This document shows, in pieces, positions 18,231 through 28,065 of a stretch of DNA of 64,000 nt (its first letter is position 1; each line of letters begins with the position of its first letter). The notes beneath the pieces were generated by a model. It saw only the letters and a program-made list of their open reading frames with translations, made no database searches and was not told where the DNA came from. The translations under genes were made by a program, and so were the position numbers. The DNA is taken from NCBI RefSeq assembly GCF_035181385.1, contig NZ_JAXCJK010000001.1, positions 558,001 through 622,000 of the forward strand, given 5' to 3'. Source of the stretch: Moraxella sp035181385 (GTDB lineage: Bacteria > Pseudomonadota > Gammaproteobacteria > Pseudomonadales > Moraxellaceae).

Positions 18231-19646
18231 TTAGTACCCTGTTGCAACAGCAATGGTTAATAAAATTAAAGCAGTTATGAACAAAATAACAACCAGTGGC
18301 CAGACATATTTCGCCCAGCGCGTCCAACTTACTTCAGCTGTCGCCAAAAAAATCAATAGGCCACTTGATGTCGGCGTAATCACATTGGTTAGGCCATTGC
18401 CCATCAAAAAAGCAAAAACAGTCGTTTGCGGTGTAACACCTACAATTTCACCCACAGGACCCAAGATAGGCATCGTAACAGCAGCTTGACCTGAAGTACT
18501 TGGAATAGCAATATCCAATAGCAACTGACAGACAAACATACTATAAGCAGAAATATAAGCACCGTTTCCGCCAATAAATCCTACCAAATAATGAATAATC
18601 GTATCCATAATTTGACCTTCTTTTAGGATAATGGCAACGGCGGTTGCAAGCCCAATCAGCACAGCCGCAATCAATACTTTTTTCATACCTGCAACAAACG
18701 CATCGGCAGCATCACTGGGACGCATTTTGGCAATCGCTGCAAACACCACGCTCAAAAACAGATAATAAGCGGATAATTCAGTAGCTTTCCATTTCCAAGT
18801 TTGTGACCCATACACCATAAAGGCCACACCCACCCCTAAAGCTATCAACAACCAAAGATGCTGTGCTGATAAAGGCGTGCTATCAAAACTATGACTGAGT
18901 TTTTGACCACCTGCATTTTCACGGCGAATATGCCAAAGCACATAAGCAATACATATACCCATCATTGCAACATAAGTCACCAAACGCATACTCATGCCAC
19001 TAAAAACAGGAACACCTACCAACGGCTGTGCCACCGCCAAAGCATAAGGGTTGGTAAGTGACGCCAAGTAACCCACTTTGACCGCAAGCGTAACTATGGC
19101 AAGCCCTGTTACCTTGGAGAGCCCCAAGCGGTCAGTCATTGCGATGACCATAGGAATCACCAACAGGTATTCTTTTGCCATACCCATAAAAGTAGAGCCC
19201 AAAGAAAAAATAATCATCAAAGAAGGTACCAGCAGATAAACATTGCCCTTGGTGATGCTCAAAGACCGCTCAAGACCTGCCTCAATCGCACCACTTTTGC
19301 TAAGTACTCCAAACATACCGCCGATGAACATCACCATAAAAATCAAATCCGCCTGTTCAATGATGCCTTTGGGGACAGCGTGCAAAGTCTGAATAACACT
19401 AACAGGTTTAACCACCTCTTTGCTGGGTGTACCCACCAAAACATCACTAAACGAATACTCTTTTTGCGTTGTTTTATAGCTGTCGGGCACAACCAAAGTC
19501 ACTTTTTTACCATCTTGTTGTTCCACCTTTTCACGCTTGAATTCACCAGATGGCACAAGATAGGTGAGCAATGCAGCAATTAAAACAATAATCACCATCA
19601 CAATGGTTGGACTCATTGTACGTTTTCCTTGAACGACGGTCGTCAT
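18231..19646 (-). CDS. YfcC/DcuC-family inner-membrane transporter
   Basis: A 471-residue polytopic membrane protein of the YfcC branch of the DcuC (C4-dicarboxylate anaerobic carrier) superfamily. The N-terminus (MSPTIVMVIIVLIAALLTYLVPSGEF) and MFIGGMFGVLSKSGAIEAGL are characteristic, with about a dozen hydrophobic segments. The last third has IPSTSGQAAVTMPI and GLTNVITPTSSGLL, the likely substrate/cation hairpins. AGGAGAG precedes the ATG at 19644-19646. It is followed without gap by the CocE-type hydrolase and preceded by an iclR gene in the same direction, forming a probable catabolic operon. The transported molecule is not readable. Confidence 0.88.
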   Translation of the reverse strand: MTTVVQGKRTMSPTIVMVIIVLIAALLTYLVPSGEFKREKVEQQDGKKVTLVVPDSYKTTQKEYSFSDVLVGTPSKEVVKPVSVIQTLHAVPKGIIEQADLIFMVMFIGGMFGVLSKSGAIEAGLERSLSITKGNVYLLVPSLMIIFSLGSTFMGMAKEYLLVIPMVIAMTDRLGLSKVTGLAIVTLAVKVGYLASLTNPYALAVAQPLVGVPVFSGMSMRLVTYVAMMGICIAYVLWHIRRENAGGQKLSHSFDSTPLSAQHLWLLIALGVGVAFMVYGSQTWKWKATELSAYYLFLSVVFAAIAKMRPSDAADAFVAGMKKVLIAAVLIGLATAVAIILKEGQIMDTIIHYLVGFIGGNGAYISAYSMFVCQLLLDIAIPSTSGQAAVTMPILGPVGEIVGVTPQTTVFAFLMGNGLTNVITPTSSGLLIFLATAEVSWTRWAKYVWPLVVILFITALILLTIAVATGY

Positions 19647-19786
19647 GACACTCTCCTAAATAAAAATTTGCCTAAATACCAAAATCATTTAAATACCAAG
19701 TCATTTAAATGTTAAGCACAATGAGCTAATTACAAATACTGATATAAATATACAAAATTACAAACACATTGCCAACCCAATGAGTT

Positions 19787-20485
19787 TTACCGACTCAACA
19801 AGCTACTAATATCATCTTTGGCATTTAGCAATGCTTTGCGTAGTGCTTGATGATAAACCTCATCAAGTCTTACCAATGGCACGCTTGCACTCAAACAAGC
19901 CACACATGTCTTATGCTCAAATAAAGGCACTGCAGTCGCGCCCACGCCCTTGGTAATCTCCCCAAAAGACTCTGCAAATCCATTTTGACGGACATCGGTT
20001 AATTGATGATAATCTGCCTTGAGCGTCGGGTTTAGATGTTCAGCCTCGTCAGCACTCATCCACGCCAGTAGCACCTTGCCTGCCGCCCCCATTCCCAATA
20101 GGCGGCGATTACCCATCTGGCTTACTACTTGCAAAGGCTGTGTTGAGCGATGCGCATAAATCTGCATCGTTTGCTCGCCATCACGAATACGAATCTGAAA
20201 ATTCTCATCAAACTGACTGGCAATTTGCCTGATGATTGGCTCAGACACTTGCACCAAACTGATTTGCTTACAGGCCGCTTGCCCAATCATCAGTGCTTGG
20301 TAGCCCAAATGATAACGCCCCTGTGTATCCTGTTGCACCAAGCCCTCTTCTACAAGCGAACACAGCATTCTAAAAGTGCGAGATTTGTTGGTTTGAGTGA
20401 TGCGTGCCAGCTCACTTAATCCAATATTGGGTGTGCTGGCAAGCTGTTTAAGTAACTTTAAGGCGGTGGAGACGCTGGCAATCAT
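19787..20485 (-). CDS. IclR-family transcriptional regulator
   Basis: A 232-residue regulator. The N-terminal winged helix-turn-helix (residues about 1-62, LSELARITQTNKSRTFRMLCSLVEEGLVQ) is followed by an IclR effector-binding domain (residues about 75-230, with GMGAAGKVLLAWMS and GVGATAVPLFEH). It lies 140 bases upstream of the transporter-hydrolase pair in the same orientation and is the obvious candidate to control them in response to a small aromatic or carboxylic ligand. Confidence 0.9.
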   Translation of the reverse strand: MIASVSTALKLLKQLASTPNIGLSELARITQTNKSRTFRMLCSLVEEGLVQQDTQGRYHLGYQALMIGQAACKQISLVQVSEPIIRQIASQFDENFQIRIRDGEQTMQIYAHRSTQPLQVVSQMGNRRLLGMGAAGKVLLAWMSADEAEHLNPTLKADYHQLTDVRQNGFAESFGEITKGVGATAVPLFEHKTCVACLSASVPLVRLDEVYHQALRKALLNAKDDISSLLSR

Positions 20486-20895
20486 AATCGCTCACTGGCT
20501 TGGTTTATCAAGCAAATCGATGTTTTATTTTTAAGACTTATATTAACTTTAAACTGTGGGTAAAATCAAGTGATTTTTTATCTTGTCAAAAATTTGTTCA
20601 ATTTTTAAGGGCTGCAGTAGATAAGCCCTAAATCCCATACCATTTTCTAGGTATTCTAAGCTGATTGGATGGTGTGCCATAGTTAACTCTAAATTCACAT
20701 TCTTTGATGAAAAGATAAAATTTTTCTTGTCAATACCGTTGTATTTTCTCAAGCACTCGTTTATATCGAGAACACAAGCGCAGAAAAGGCAGTTTTTTTC
20801 TATGGGCTTTGACTACTGACTACTTTTTTAACAAGATTAAAAAACCCATCTTCCTTAATGGTTGTCTTTACCTATTTTTTTGAAAATGGTCAAAT
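20486..20895. other. Gene-poor stretch with a possible receiver-domain remnant
   Basis: No intact gene. On the minus strand 20549-20680 reads 43 residues from an ATG, containing FRAYLLQPLKIEQIFDKI. This resembles the end of a CheY-like receiver domain (the YLLKP motif and last helix), without the phosphorylation site. An open frame extends further upstream only from TTG. It may be a relic of a response regulator or chance; I keep it as unassigned. Confidence 0.25.
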
Positions 20896-20926
20896 AAAAA
20901 AAGACCTTAAATCAAGGTCTTTTTTT
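20896..20926 (-). terminator. Terminator of adk
   Basis: A perfect 13-bp stem (A7GACCTT and AAGGTCT7) with a five-base loop, 13 bases beyond the adk stop on the minus strand. Confidence 0.88.
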
Positions 20927-20939
20927 AGTCAATGGCAAA

Positions 20940-21596
20940 TCAGCCTTTTAGCACCAAAAAAATCTCATCACGCACAGTATTGATATCTTTTGTACCATCA
21001 AAACCATGGTATGCTGGAGCATTTTCACCTGATTGTGCCACCGATTGATAATGCCCAATCAGCGTTGCTGTCTGTGCATGATATACCGATAAACGATCAC
21101 GCACCACTTCTTCTTTATCATCATCACGCTGTACCAAGTCCTCGCCCGTCACATCATCTTTCCCCTCAATCTTTGGTGGATTATGAGTGATGTGATAAGT
21201 ACGGCCCGATGGCAAGTGTGCACGCCTGCCTGACATACGGCTGACGATTTCATCATCTGGCACACTAATTTCAATGACATGGTCAATATTCACACCAGCA
21301 TCAGATAATGCTTGGGCTTGGGCAATAGTGCGTGGGAAACCATCAAAAATACAGCCATTAGCACAGTCAGGCTGAGCGATACGCTCTTTCACCAAATTGA
21401 TGATCAGCTCATCAGATACCAACTGACCTGCATCCATCACGCTTTTAGCAATCTTACCCAGCTCTGTGCCGTCTTTGATGGCAGCACGCAACATATCGCC
21501 TGTAGAGATTTGTGGAATATTAAATTCTTTTGAAATAAGCTGAGCTTGTGTGCCCTTACCAGCACCTGGCGGTCCCAACAAAATAATGCGTAACAT
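20940..21596 (-). CDS. adk: Adenylate kinase
   Basis: A 218-residue cytoplasmic kinase converting ATP and AMP to two ADP. The P-loop GPPGAGKGTQ is at the N-terminus, followed by the AMP-binding STGDMLRAA and FDGFPRT motifs and a long LID domain (GRRAHLPSGRTYH, lacking zinc cysteines). GGAGAG precedes the ATG at 21594-21596. A longer in-frame start exists, but it would place 36 residues ahead of the P-loop. Confidence 0.97.
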   Translation of the reverse strand: MLRIILLGPPGAGKGTQAQLISKEFNIPQISTGDMLRAAIKDGTELGKIAKSVMDAGQLVSDELIINLVKERIAQPDCANGCIFDGFPRTIAQAQALSDAGVNIDHVIEISVPDDEIVSRMSGRRAHLPSGRTYHITHNPPKIEGKDDVTGEDLVQRDDDKEEVVRDRLSVYHAQTATLIGHYQSVAQSGENAPAYHGFDGTKDINTVRDEIFLVLKG

Positions 21597-21770
21597 AACA
21601 CTCTCCAATAAAATAAAACAATTTAACACTATAAACCACTTGGTCGGATTGTTCAAGTGGTTTTTAAAAACTGGCAAATCTATGGTAATGGATTGACAAA
21701 GCAATACTCAAATTGCCATCAATTAATTAGCTCAAACCTTGCTTGGTTAAGCACACAGCTTATGCCATAA

Positions 21771-21803
21771 ATAAAAACAACCTAAATTTTAGGTTGTTTT
21801 TAT
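21771..21803 (-). terminator. Terminator after the ccm operon
   Basis: A near-perfect palindrome with 16-base arms (21771-21786 and 21788-21803) just past the ccmI stop. A5 and T5 runs suit termination on the minus strand. Confidence 0.8.
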
Positions 21804-21805
21804 GG

Positions 21806-23065
21806 TCATGGTACGATTTGTGAAATTGTCAGTGTTGCTGTATTGCTCGTCTTGGTAAGCGGTACAGGGTTGGCCGACAAATCACCCGACTTAGGCATCG
21901 CTTCACCCAAATGGCTGATGCGTGCATTGACCACCAACTCATCGCTCTGACGCCCAAGCGACAGCGTACGAGTTGGCATCATTGCATCCATATCGCTTAA
22001 AGAAACCATCATCTGACCATTTTTAATCTGGCTAACAGGCAGACGCTTCACTGCATATGGTGCACCGCCTTTAACCGATACGATAGAAACAAATAACACA
22101 TCATCTTCTTTGATTTGTGGCATCAGTTTTGCATCTAACATGATAGCAACATTCACACCCTGAGCAGCTTTTATCTCTTGGGCTTCAATATTGCTCAGCA
22201 GCAAATCTAAACTTGCCAATGCTTCGCTTCTGTTACCAGATTTGCCAGCAACACTGGAACGCAACTTATGCACCCATGCTTTAGCATTGGTAAAATTCCC
22301 TGCACGAGTCTCAGCCATCGCCATCATCATCTGAGCCCCTTCGTGGTCAGGCATCACACGCAAAATTCCAAGCACTGCATCACGAGCCGATGCATCAAGC
22401 ACACCATTATTGACAAAAAAACTTGTTTGAGCATAAGTCATGGCAATCTCAACATTATCAGGTTCTAGCCTATACGCCCTTGACAATGCTTCTAATGCCT
22501 GCGGCTTGGCATCAAGTGCACCAAATAGCTCTGATAATCTCATCCAGCGATTGGCATCATCAGCGTGCATATGAACATTGGTTTGCATGGCAGAGATGAG
22601 AGCTGTACTGTTTTTACTTGCCCATTGCGGCGGAGTATCAATCTTTGCTGTTAATAGATCATCTGCCACTTGACCTACCGTATCTTGGGACTGCCATAAT
22701 GTAAATACAGGCGTACGGTCAGATGTTGTTAAATATGCAAGCATCGCCAAAAGTGGAATCCAAATCATCACAATCAGACGAGACTTAACACTCACAACCG
22801 CATGGCTTTCGGCATGAGTCTGAGCAGCGATAAGTTGGCGTTTTAGTTCGGTAGACTGTGCGTTATAATAAACATCATCAATGACGCCAGCATCTTTATC
22901 AGCTTGCAACTCATTAATGCGACGATTAAATACCTCAATGTTAATTGCCATCAGGCGGTTGTCTTTGGCCACACGCCCTTTCAACCAAGGGTAAATCACT
23001 ACAAGCGATACAAGCGACACCAAAGCTGCACACAAAGTAAAAAATAGCCACAAACTCAATGTCAT
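21806..23065 (-). CDS. ccmI: c-type cytochrome biogenesis protein CcmI
   Basis: A 419-residue inner-membrane protein that presents apocytochrome c to the CcmF/CcmH haem lyase. There are two N-terminal membrane segments (residues about 3-22 and 90-110) separated by a cytoplasmic helical loop (INELQADKDAGVIDD), then TPR repeats (about 160-280) and a C-terminal periplasmic domain. The ATG at 23063-23065 overlaps the ccmH stop by one base (TGATG). The GTG one codon earlier is an alternative start. Confidence 0.88.
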   Translation of the reverse strand: MTLSLWLFFTLCAALVSLVSLVVIYPWLKGRVAKDNRLMAINIEVFNRRINELQADKDAGVIDDVYYNAQSTELKRQLIAAQTHAESHAVVSVKSRLIVMIWIPLLAMLAYLTTSDRTPVFTLWQSQDTVGQVADDLLTAKIDTPPQWASKNSTALISAMQTNVHMHADDANRWMRLSELFGALDAKPQALEALSRAYRLEPDNVEIAMTYAQTSFFVNNGVLDASARDAVLGILRVMPDHEGAQMMMAMAETRAGNFTNAKAWVHKLRSSVAGKSGNRSEALASLDLLLSNIEAQEIKAAQGVNVAIMLDAKLMPQIKEDDVLFVSIVSVKGGAPYAVKRLPVSQIKNGQMMVSLSDMDAMMPTRTLSLGRQSDELVVNARISHLGEAMPKSGDLSANPVPLTKTSNTATLTISQIVP

Positions 23066-23544
23066 CACTTTTCTCTCTTATCATGTGCGTTTAAAATTTG
23101 TGCAAGTCGTGCTTCTTCACTGACACTTAACGCATCAACATCATCTTTTTGAATATTATGGCGAGAATGTCTGGTTTTTAACAACCAGCCACCAATAAGC
23201 AACACCAATAAAAAAGGTGGGAAAAACCACAAAATCCAAGTTGATGGTCGCACAGGTGGTTTGTAACTGATAAAATCACCATAACGCTCAAACATATAAT
23301 CACGAATCTCGGTATCACTTCTGCCGTCAATAATCATCTCATAGGTTTTTTGTTTCAAATCCAACGCAATTGGTGCATCAGACCCTGCTAAGTTTTGGTT
23401 TTGACATTTTGGACAACGCAACTCTTCAATGAGTGCACGATAACGAGTCTCATCTTCTGGTGTTTTAAATTCATAAACTTCAATGCCTGCCCAAGCAGAT
23501 GTCATCATACCCAAGAACAACACCATCATGAATATTTTTTTCAT
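23065..23544 (-). CDS. ccmH: Cytochrome c maturation protein CcmH (thiol-oxidoreductase)
   Basis: A 159-residue protein with a signal peptide (ending SAWA), the redox motif LRCPKCQNQNLAGSDAP (C44 and C47), and one membrane anchor (about 101-121). It reduces the haem-binding cysteines of apocytochrome c in the periplasm. It sits between ccmG and ccmI, nine bases after ccmG. It is the short CcmH form without a fused TPR domain, that part being supplied by separate CcmI. Confidence 0.92.
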   Translation of the reverse strand: MKKIFMMVLFLGMMTSAWAGIEVYEFKTPEDETRYRALIEELRCPKCQNQNLAGSDAPIALDLKQKTYEMIIDGRSDTEIRDYMFERYGDFISYKPPVRPSTWILWFFPPFLLVLLIGGWLLKTRHSRHNIQKDDVDALSVSEEARLAQILNAHDKREK

Positions 23545-23553
23545 ATTTTAGCC

Positions 23554-24135
23554 CTAACTGCACGCACGAATTTTGGCATCATCGCCAAGTGTTTCATCAC
23601 CAATGGCCAGCAAGCACGGCTGGATTTCATTTTTCCAGTTATTCTCACCAACCTCACCCAAGATGTGCTTATAGACCACGCCTTTACCATCTACAACAAA
23701 AGTCTCAGGTGCACCCGTCAGACCCAAATCAATGGCATATTGACCATCTAAATCCTGCAACGAGTAGATGAACGGGTCTTGATATTGATTCAAATAGCCA
23801 AGTGCATCAGGCAATTCATCCTTATAATTAACGCCCACCATCGACACACCATCTGCATGCAATTTCATCAAAAATGGGTGTTCAATTTTACAGGTCGGGC
23901 ACCAAGAACCCCAAACATTAAGCAAAAATGGCTTTTGTGGCAAATCACCGTTTGTCATCATGCGTGTCGTATCAGAAAGCAGTGGCAACCTAAAAGCTGG
24001 CAAAGGTTTATTTATCGCCGTACTTACCTTAATGTCGGTATCTTTGCCCAAACGAAAATAAAACATTGTCATTGCAAGCAAAAAAACGAGCAAAGGCAAA
24101 ATAAAAATCCACATATGTTTATTTGTTTTTGCCAT
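23554..24135 (-). CDS. ccmG: Thiol:disulfide interchange protein CcmG/DsbE
   Basis: A 193-residue membrane-anchored thioredoxin. The single N-terminal membrane segment (residues about 8-27) is followed by a thioredoxin fold with the active site WGSWCPTC (C79, C82) and the GVNYKDE and GAPETF motifs of the CcmG group. It keeps CcmH and apocytochrome cysteines reduced. The ATG at 24133-24135 is preceded by GGGAG and starts two bases after the ccmF stop; an upstream in-frame codon would overlap ccmF. Confidence 0.92.
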   Translation of the reverse strand: MAKTNKHMWIFILPLLVFLLAMTMFYFRLGKDTDIKVSTAINKPLPAFRLPLLSDTTRMMTNGDLPQKPFLLNVWGSWCPTCKIEHPFLMKLHADGVSMVGVNYKDELPDALGYLNQYQDPFIYSLQDLDGQYAIDLGLTGAPETFVVDGKGVVYKHILGEVGENNWKNEIQPCLLAIGDETLGDDAKIRACS

Positions 24136-24137
24136 GT

Positions 24138-26135
24138 CTATTTCTCCCAACCGTCAAAGTTTTTCAATTTTTTCATGCGATAGCGTTTATCAAACATGGC
24201 AAGCAATCCGCCAAGTGCCATCACAATTGCCCCAAGCCACAGCCAGCGTACCATCGGTTTGACATAGATACGCACCGCCCAAGTATCGGCAGTTACTTTT
24301 CCTTCATCATTAATGATTGGCTCACCCAAAGCAATATACAGCTCATTGAATAGGCTTGGACGAATACCAACTTCGGTCATTGGCATCATTGAAACAACAT
24401 AATTGCGTTTTTGTGGATAAAGTGTTGTGATGAGTTCGTCATCTTTTTTGACTTGTACAGTGGCACGCGTGGCATCATAGTTGGCACCTTCAATCTCATC
24501 AAACTCCTGCAAATAAAAATCATAACCTTGCACATGAACACTGTCGCCGACCGTCATCGCCACATCTTTTTCAAGACCCATCGCTGACACGCCTGCCACA
24601 CCAAGTGCCGTTATCAAAACACCAATATGGGCAAGTTGCATTCCGTAGTAGCTTGGCGTAAGTTTTTTTAGCCCTTCTACCAAATTTGTAGCATGGCGTG
24701 TTTTGTCTTTGATATCTAACACCATGAATGACAGTACCCACATTGACAGCACTGCTGTTATATATACCGCCTTATCAAAATGAGCATATTCTGCAAGCGT
24801 ACCCATCAGATAAGTAAGCACCGCACCCAAAACACACGCACTTATTGCACAAACAAAAGCTGTGGCTAAGAATGGGCGGCCATCATATTTGTAACGAAGA
24901 TTTGCCCCTATGCCCATAAAAGCAAGCAACAACCAAGATGCAGGCACAAATAACGCATTAAAATACGGCGGACCAACGGACACCTGTCCCCATTTAAAGG
25001 CATCAGCAAGCATGGGATACAGAGTACCAAGCAGAACCACAAGCATTGCCACAAGCAAAATGATGTTATTAATGATAAGGATAGTCTCACGAGATTTTAG
25101 CTCATAACGACTCTCAACAGTCAGTCGCCAACCACGCAGGGCAAACATCACAAGACCACCACCAATCACCAATCCCAAAATCATCAAAATGGCAAGGCCA
25201 CGAGTTGGGTCAGCAGCAAAAGAGTGTACCGAAGTAATCGCTCCAGAACGCACCAAAAATGTACCTAGCAATGATAACGCAAACGCAAAAATTGCCAACA
25301 TCATTGTCCAAGCCTTGAATACACCACGCTTTTCTGTTACTGCCAGTGAGTGCATGAGTGCCGTTACAGCAAGCCATGGCATCAAGGAAGCATTTTCTAC
25401 AGGATCCCAAAACCACCAACCACCCCAGCCGAGTTCATAATAAGCCCACCATGAGCCAAGTGCAATCCCAAGTGTCAAAAATCCCCACGCCACTACTGTC
25501 CATGGCCGAGACCAACGCATCCATACCGCATCTAGTCGCCCTGCCCACAATGCTGCCATACAAAACGCAAAAGGCACCGCCAAACCCACATAGCCCATAT
25601 AAAGCATTGGCGGATGAAAAATCAATCCAGGATCTTGGAGCAATGGATTTAGATCAACACCATCAATCGGAATATTTGGCAAAGTACGCTCAAATGGACT
25701 TGATGTAAAAATCAGCATGAGCAACATCATTGTCTGTATCATACCAAGCACCGACATGACGCGTGCACGCATATCAAGTGGCAATGCCCGACTAAAGACT
25801 GATACAAGCATACACCACGCTGACAAAATTGTTATCCACAGCAAAAGCGAACCTTCATGACCGCCCCAAGTCGCTGATAGCTTATAATACCAAGGCAAAA
25901 GGCTGTTGGAATGGCTTGCTACATACACCAAGCTAAAATCATTATAAATAAAGCCTACCATCAATGCACCAAACGACACCGACATTGCCACAAACTGTGC
26001 CACCGAAAGACTTGGTGCAAGGCGTTGCCATTGAACTTGGTGTTTGATGACGCCAACGGCAGGTAAAATTGCCTGCAACAGTGCAATCACAAGTGCTAAG
26101 AGCAGTGCAAAATAACCCAATTCTGTAATTAGCAT
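24138..26135 (-). CDS. ccmF: Haem lyase CcmF
   Basis: A 665-residue polytopic inner-membrane protein, the core of the haem ligation complex of cytochrome c maturation system I. The tryptophan-rich haem-handling motif WGGWWFWDPVEN is present, along with multiple membrane segments and a long periplasmic loop before the last segment (about 530-630). It is the first of four ccm genes (FGHI) here. The genes for haem export and delivery (ccmABCDE) are not in the upstream DNA. Confidence 0.95.
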   Translation of the reverse strand: MLITELGYFALLLALVIALLQAILPAVGVIKHQVQWQRLAPSLSVAQFVAMSVSFGALMVGFIYNDFSLVYVASHSNSLLPWYYKLSATWGGHEGSLLLWITILSAWCMLVSVFSRALPLDMRARVMSVLGMIQTMMLLMLIFTSSPFERTLPNIPIDGVDLNPLLQDPGLIFHPPMLYMGYVGLAVPFAFCMAALWAGRLDAVWMRWSRPWTVVAWGFLTLGIALGSWWAYYELGWGGWWFWDPVENASLMPWLAVTALMHSLAVTEKRGVFKAWTMMLAIFAFALSLLGTFLVRSGAITSVHSFAADPTRGLAILMILGLVIGGGLVMFALRGWRLTVESRYELKSRETILIINNIILLVAMLVVLLGTLYPMLADAFKWGQVSVGPPYFNALFVPASWLLLAFMGIGANLRYKYDGRPFLATAFVCAISACVLGAVLTYLMGTLAEYAHFDKAVYITAVLSMWVLSFMVLDIKDKTRHATNLVEGLKKLTPSYYGMQLAHIGVLITALGVAGVSAMGLEKDVAMTVGDSVHVQGYDFYLQEFDEIEGANYDATRATVQVKKDDELITTLYPQKRNYVVSMMPMTEVGIRPSLFNELYIALGEPIINDEGKVTADTWAVRIYVKPMVRWLWLGAIVMALGGLLAMFDKRYRMKKLKNFDGWEK

Positions 26136-26536
26136 AAATATACCTTCTATTGGTATTTTTTAATCATTTGATATTAAAAGATTTTTTAAAATACAATCAT
26201 CATGGCTGGCATTGAGCTGGCATGAATGTCGTTTGGTTTTACTCTTATCATCAATCAATGAATCAGCCAATCAGAACAATCAGCTGTTTTATCCTTTTAT
26301 CTTGTCATCAAATGAATGATAAAAAATAAGTACATAAAAAAACCATCACATCAAATACTTTTGCACATCGTAGGATAAGCAAAAATGTTTAACAGACAGC
26401 CTTGTCATCATTGATTAAAATCATTTTACTAAAATAATTTATTAAACCCAGTTTTTGCAATATAGTTTTTAAAACATGGTTTTTAACACAATTTTTTGGT
26501 TTGATTCACTCCAATCGCCCAAACCATCTTTAAGCA
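26136..26536. other. Intergenic region upstream of ccmF
   Basis: AT-rich DNA with no supportable gene. It contains a short direct repeat of GCTGGCAT (26206-26223) and a loose inverted repeat around 26500-26526 (GGTTTG with CAAACC) without a T run. Nothing else was recognised. Confidence 0.4.
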
Positions 26537-27847
26537 TCAAAAAAACACCACCACCAAATGCAACCAGCCAGCTGCAAGTCCTGTAATCGCCCCAAGAATG
26601 ATGAGTGTCATCTCATCTTCTTTAAAAGCAGGTCTGAGTAAATTTTGAAATTCTTGTGGTGATAATGCACGAATGCGACTTTCAAACAACCCAAAAATCT
26701 TGCCAGCGCGTGAAGTGTTTAGTCTAGGGTCTCGAATTGGTATCATTGTCGCATCGATGGATTTGTCAATAATTATGTCTTTAAATTCATCAAGCTCTCT
26801 ATGGGTCATACCCACTTTTAAGCTGGTTGCAACCACAGGTGATTCCAACAAATCGTATAGATGTTTTTTGACCAGTGTGCGTGTTTTATCCGATCTTACG
26901 CCATACATCATCTCATTCATGATATTTTCAAGTGTTACCAATTCATTAACAACAATTTCGGCAAATACACTTGATACTTCATCTTGGCGTTTCATAAAAC
27001 CACCTTGCCACGCATAGCGATGAATGTGCGGAAAGATCAAACGAATCCCATTGGTACTGCGACAAAATATGCGAATGAATGGAATATAACATGGTTCAAT
27101 GGGATTAAATACCATCCAGATGGCAATCCAGTTTGTCAAAGCTCCCCAAATCGCTGCAAAAAATGGCACCGTCCAATGTTGGGGCGCAAAATAAAAAATC
27201 GCCATTTGAATGATACCAAAACCAAAACCAATTAAGGCACTGATTTTCCAAATGAATTTAATCTCTTTTCTACCCACTCGTAAGAACATCTGCACCATAA
27301 GCTTTCGGTCGCCCTCCATCTTACGCACAATCATCTGACGCATGTCCACCAAACTCTCAACATTATAAGTCAGATCCATGACCAGCGACTTCATCACACT
27401 TGACAGCTCTTTGCGTGCATGGGCGTAGATACGGCGGCGAACGGCATATGGCATGGCATTCCACAGCCCCTGATGGCGTTCATGCATGATTTCATCAATC
27501 AGTTGCTCTAGGTTTTCATCAACAGTATTTGCGATAAAATCAGCCATCTCTTCAGGTTCCATCGCCCTAAAAAACTCATCTAGGTTGCCTAATTTTGAAA
27601 GCGTCTGATCAACAATGATCCCAGAGATTTTACCAGCTTTGGCAGGAACGATGCCTTGCCAACCCAAACCCTTTAAACCAAAAGGCAGTCCATTGATGCG
27701 TATGCCCCAAAAATGAATCGGGTGAAACAGCATTTCAAGTGCCATCCACACATGTGCCCAAGTAACAAGTGCTGTTACAGGCGGAATGGTCAGCATGGCG
27801 ATGAATTCAGGGTGGGCAGCTAGGGCTTGCCAAATAGAGCTGAGCAT
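26537..27847 (-). CDS. DUF445-family membrane protein
   Basis: A 436-residue protein of the DUF445 (YheB-like) family, whose function is unknown. The N-terminal hydrophobic segment (about 14-35) leads to HPIHFWGIRINGLPFGLKGLGWQGIVPAKAGKIS, the family signature of a membrane-proximal motif. A long helical region follows, then a two-segment membrane hairpin (about 200-245) with a second degenerate copy of the signature, and a final membrane segment at the extreme C-terminus. It stands alone between two gene-poor stretches. Confidence 0.82.
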   Translation of the reverse strand: MLSSIWQALAAHPEFIAMLTIPPVTALVTWAHVWMALEMLFHPIHFWGIRINGLPFGLKGLGWQGIVPAKAGKISGIIVDQTLSKLGNLDEFFRAMEPEEMADFIANTVDENLEQLIDEIMHERHQGLWNAMPYAVRRRIYAHARKELSSVMKSLVMDLTYNVESLVDMRQMIVRKMEGDRKLMVQMFLRVGRKEIKFIWKISALIGFGFGIIQMAIFYFAPQHWTVPFFAAIWGALTNWIAIWMVFNPIEPCYIPFIRIFCRSTNGIRLIFPHIHRYAWQGGFMKRQDEVSSVFAEIVVNELVTLENIMNEMMYGVRSDKTRTLVKKHLYDLLESPVVATSLKVGMTHRELDEFKDIIIDKSIDATMIPIRDPRLNTSRAGKIFGLFESRIRALSPQEFQNLLRPAFKEDEMTLIILGAITGLAAGWLHLVVVFF

Positions 27848-28043
27848 AATTTACTGATACATAAAGTTGATGAATAAGGCAAGTATGAACCACGATAAAA
27901 AAGAGAAATTAAACTTTCACCAAGCAATCAAATACTTTTGGTATTAATATCTTGACATTAGTGCAATTGACATTCTGATATGTTTTAATATTTTATCATA
28001 AATTCCACACCCTGTCAGATTTTCATCATCAGATTTTTGCCAA

Positions 28044-28065
28044 TGATTATTATTGATAATAGTCA
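28044..28065. promoter_or_regulatory. Palindromic candidate operator upstream of trpG
   Basis: A 22-bp near-perfect inverted repeat (arms TGATTATTAT and ATAATAGTCA, one mismatch). It is followed by several TGATAT elements, including the perfect palindrome TGATATCA at 28107-28114 and a repeated TGATATAAG (28071-28079, 28095-28103). The binding protein is unknown; it only loosely resembles a Fur box. Confidence 0.35.
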
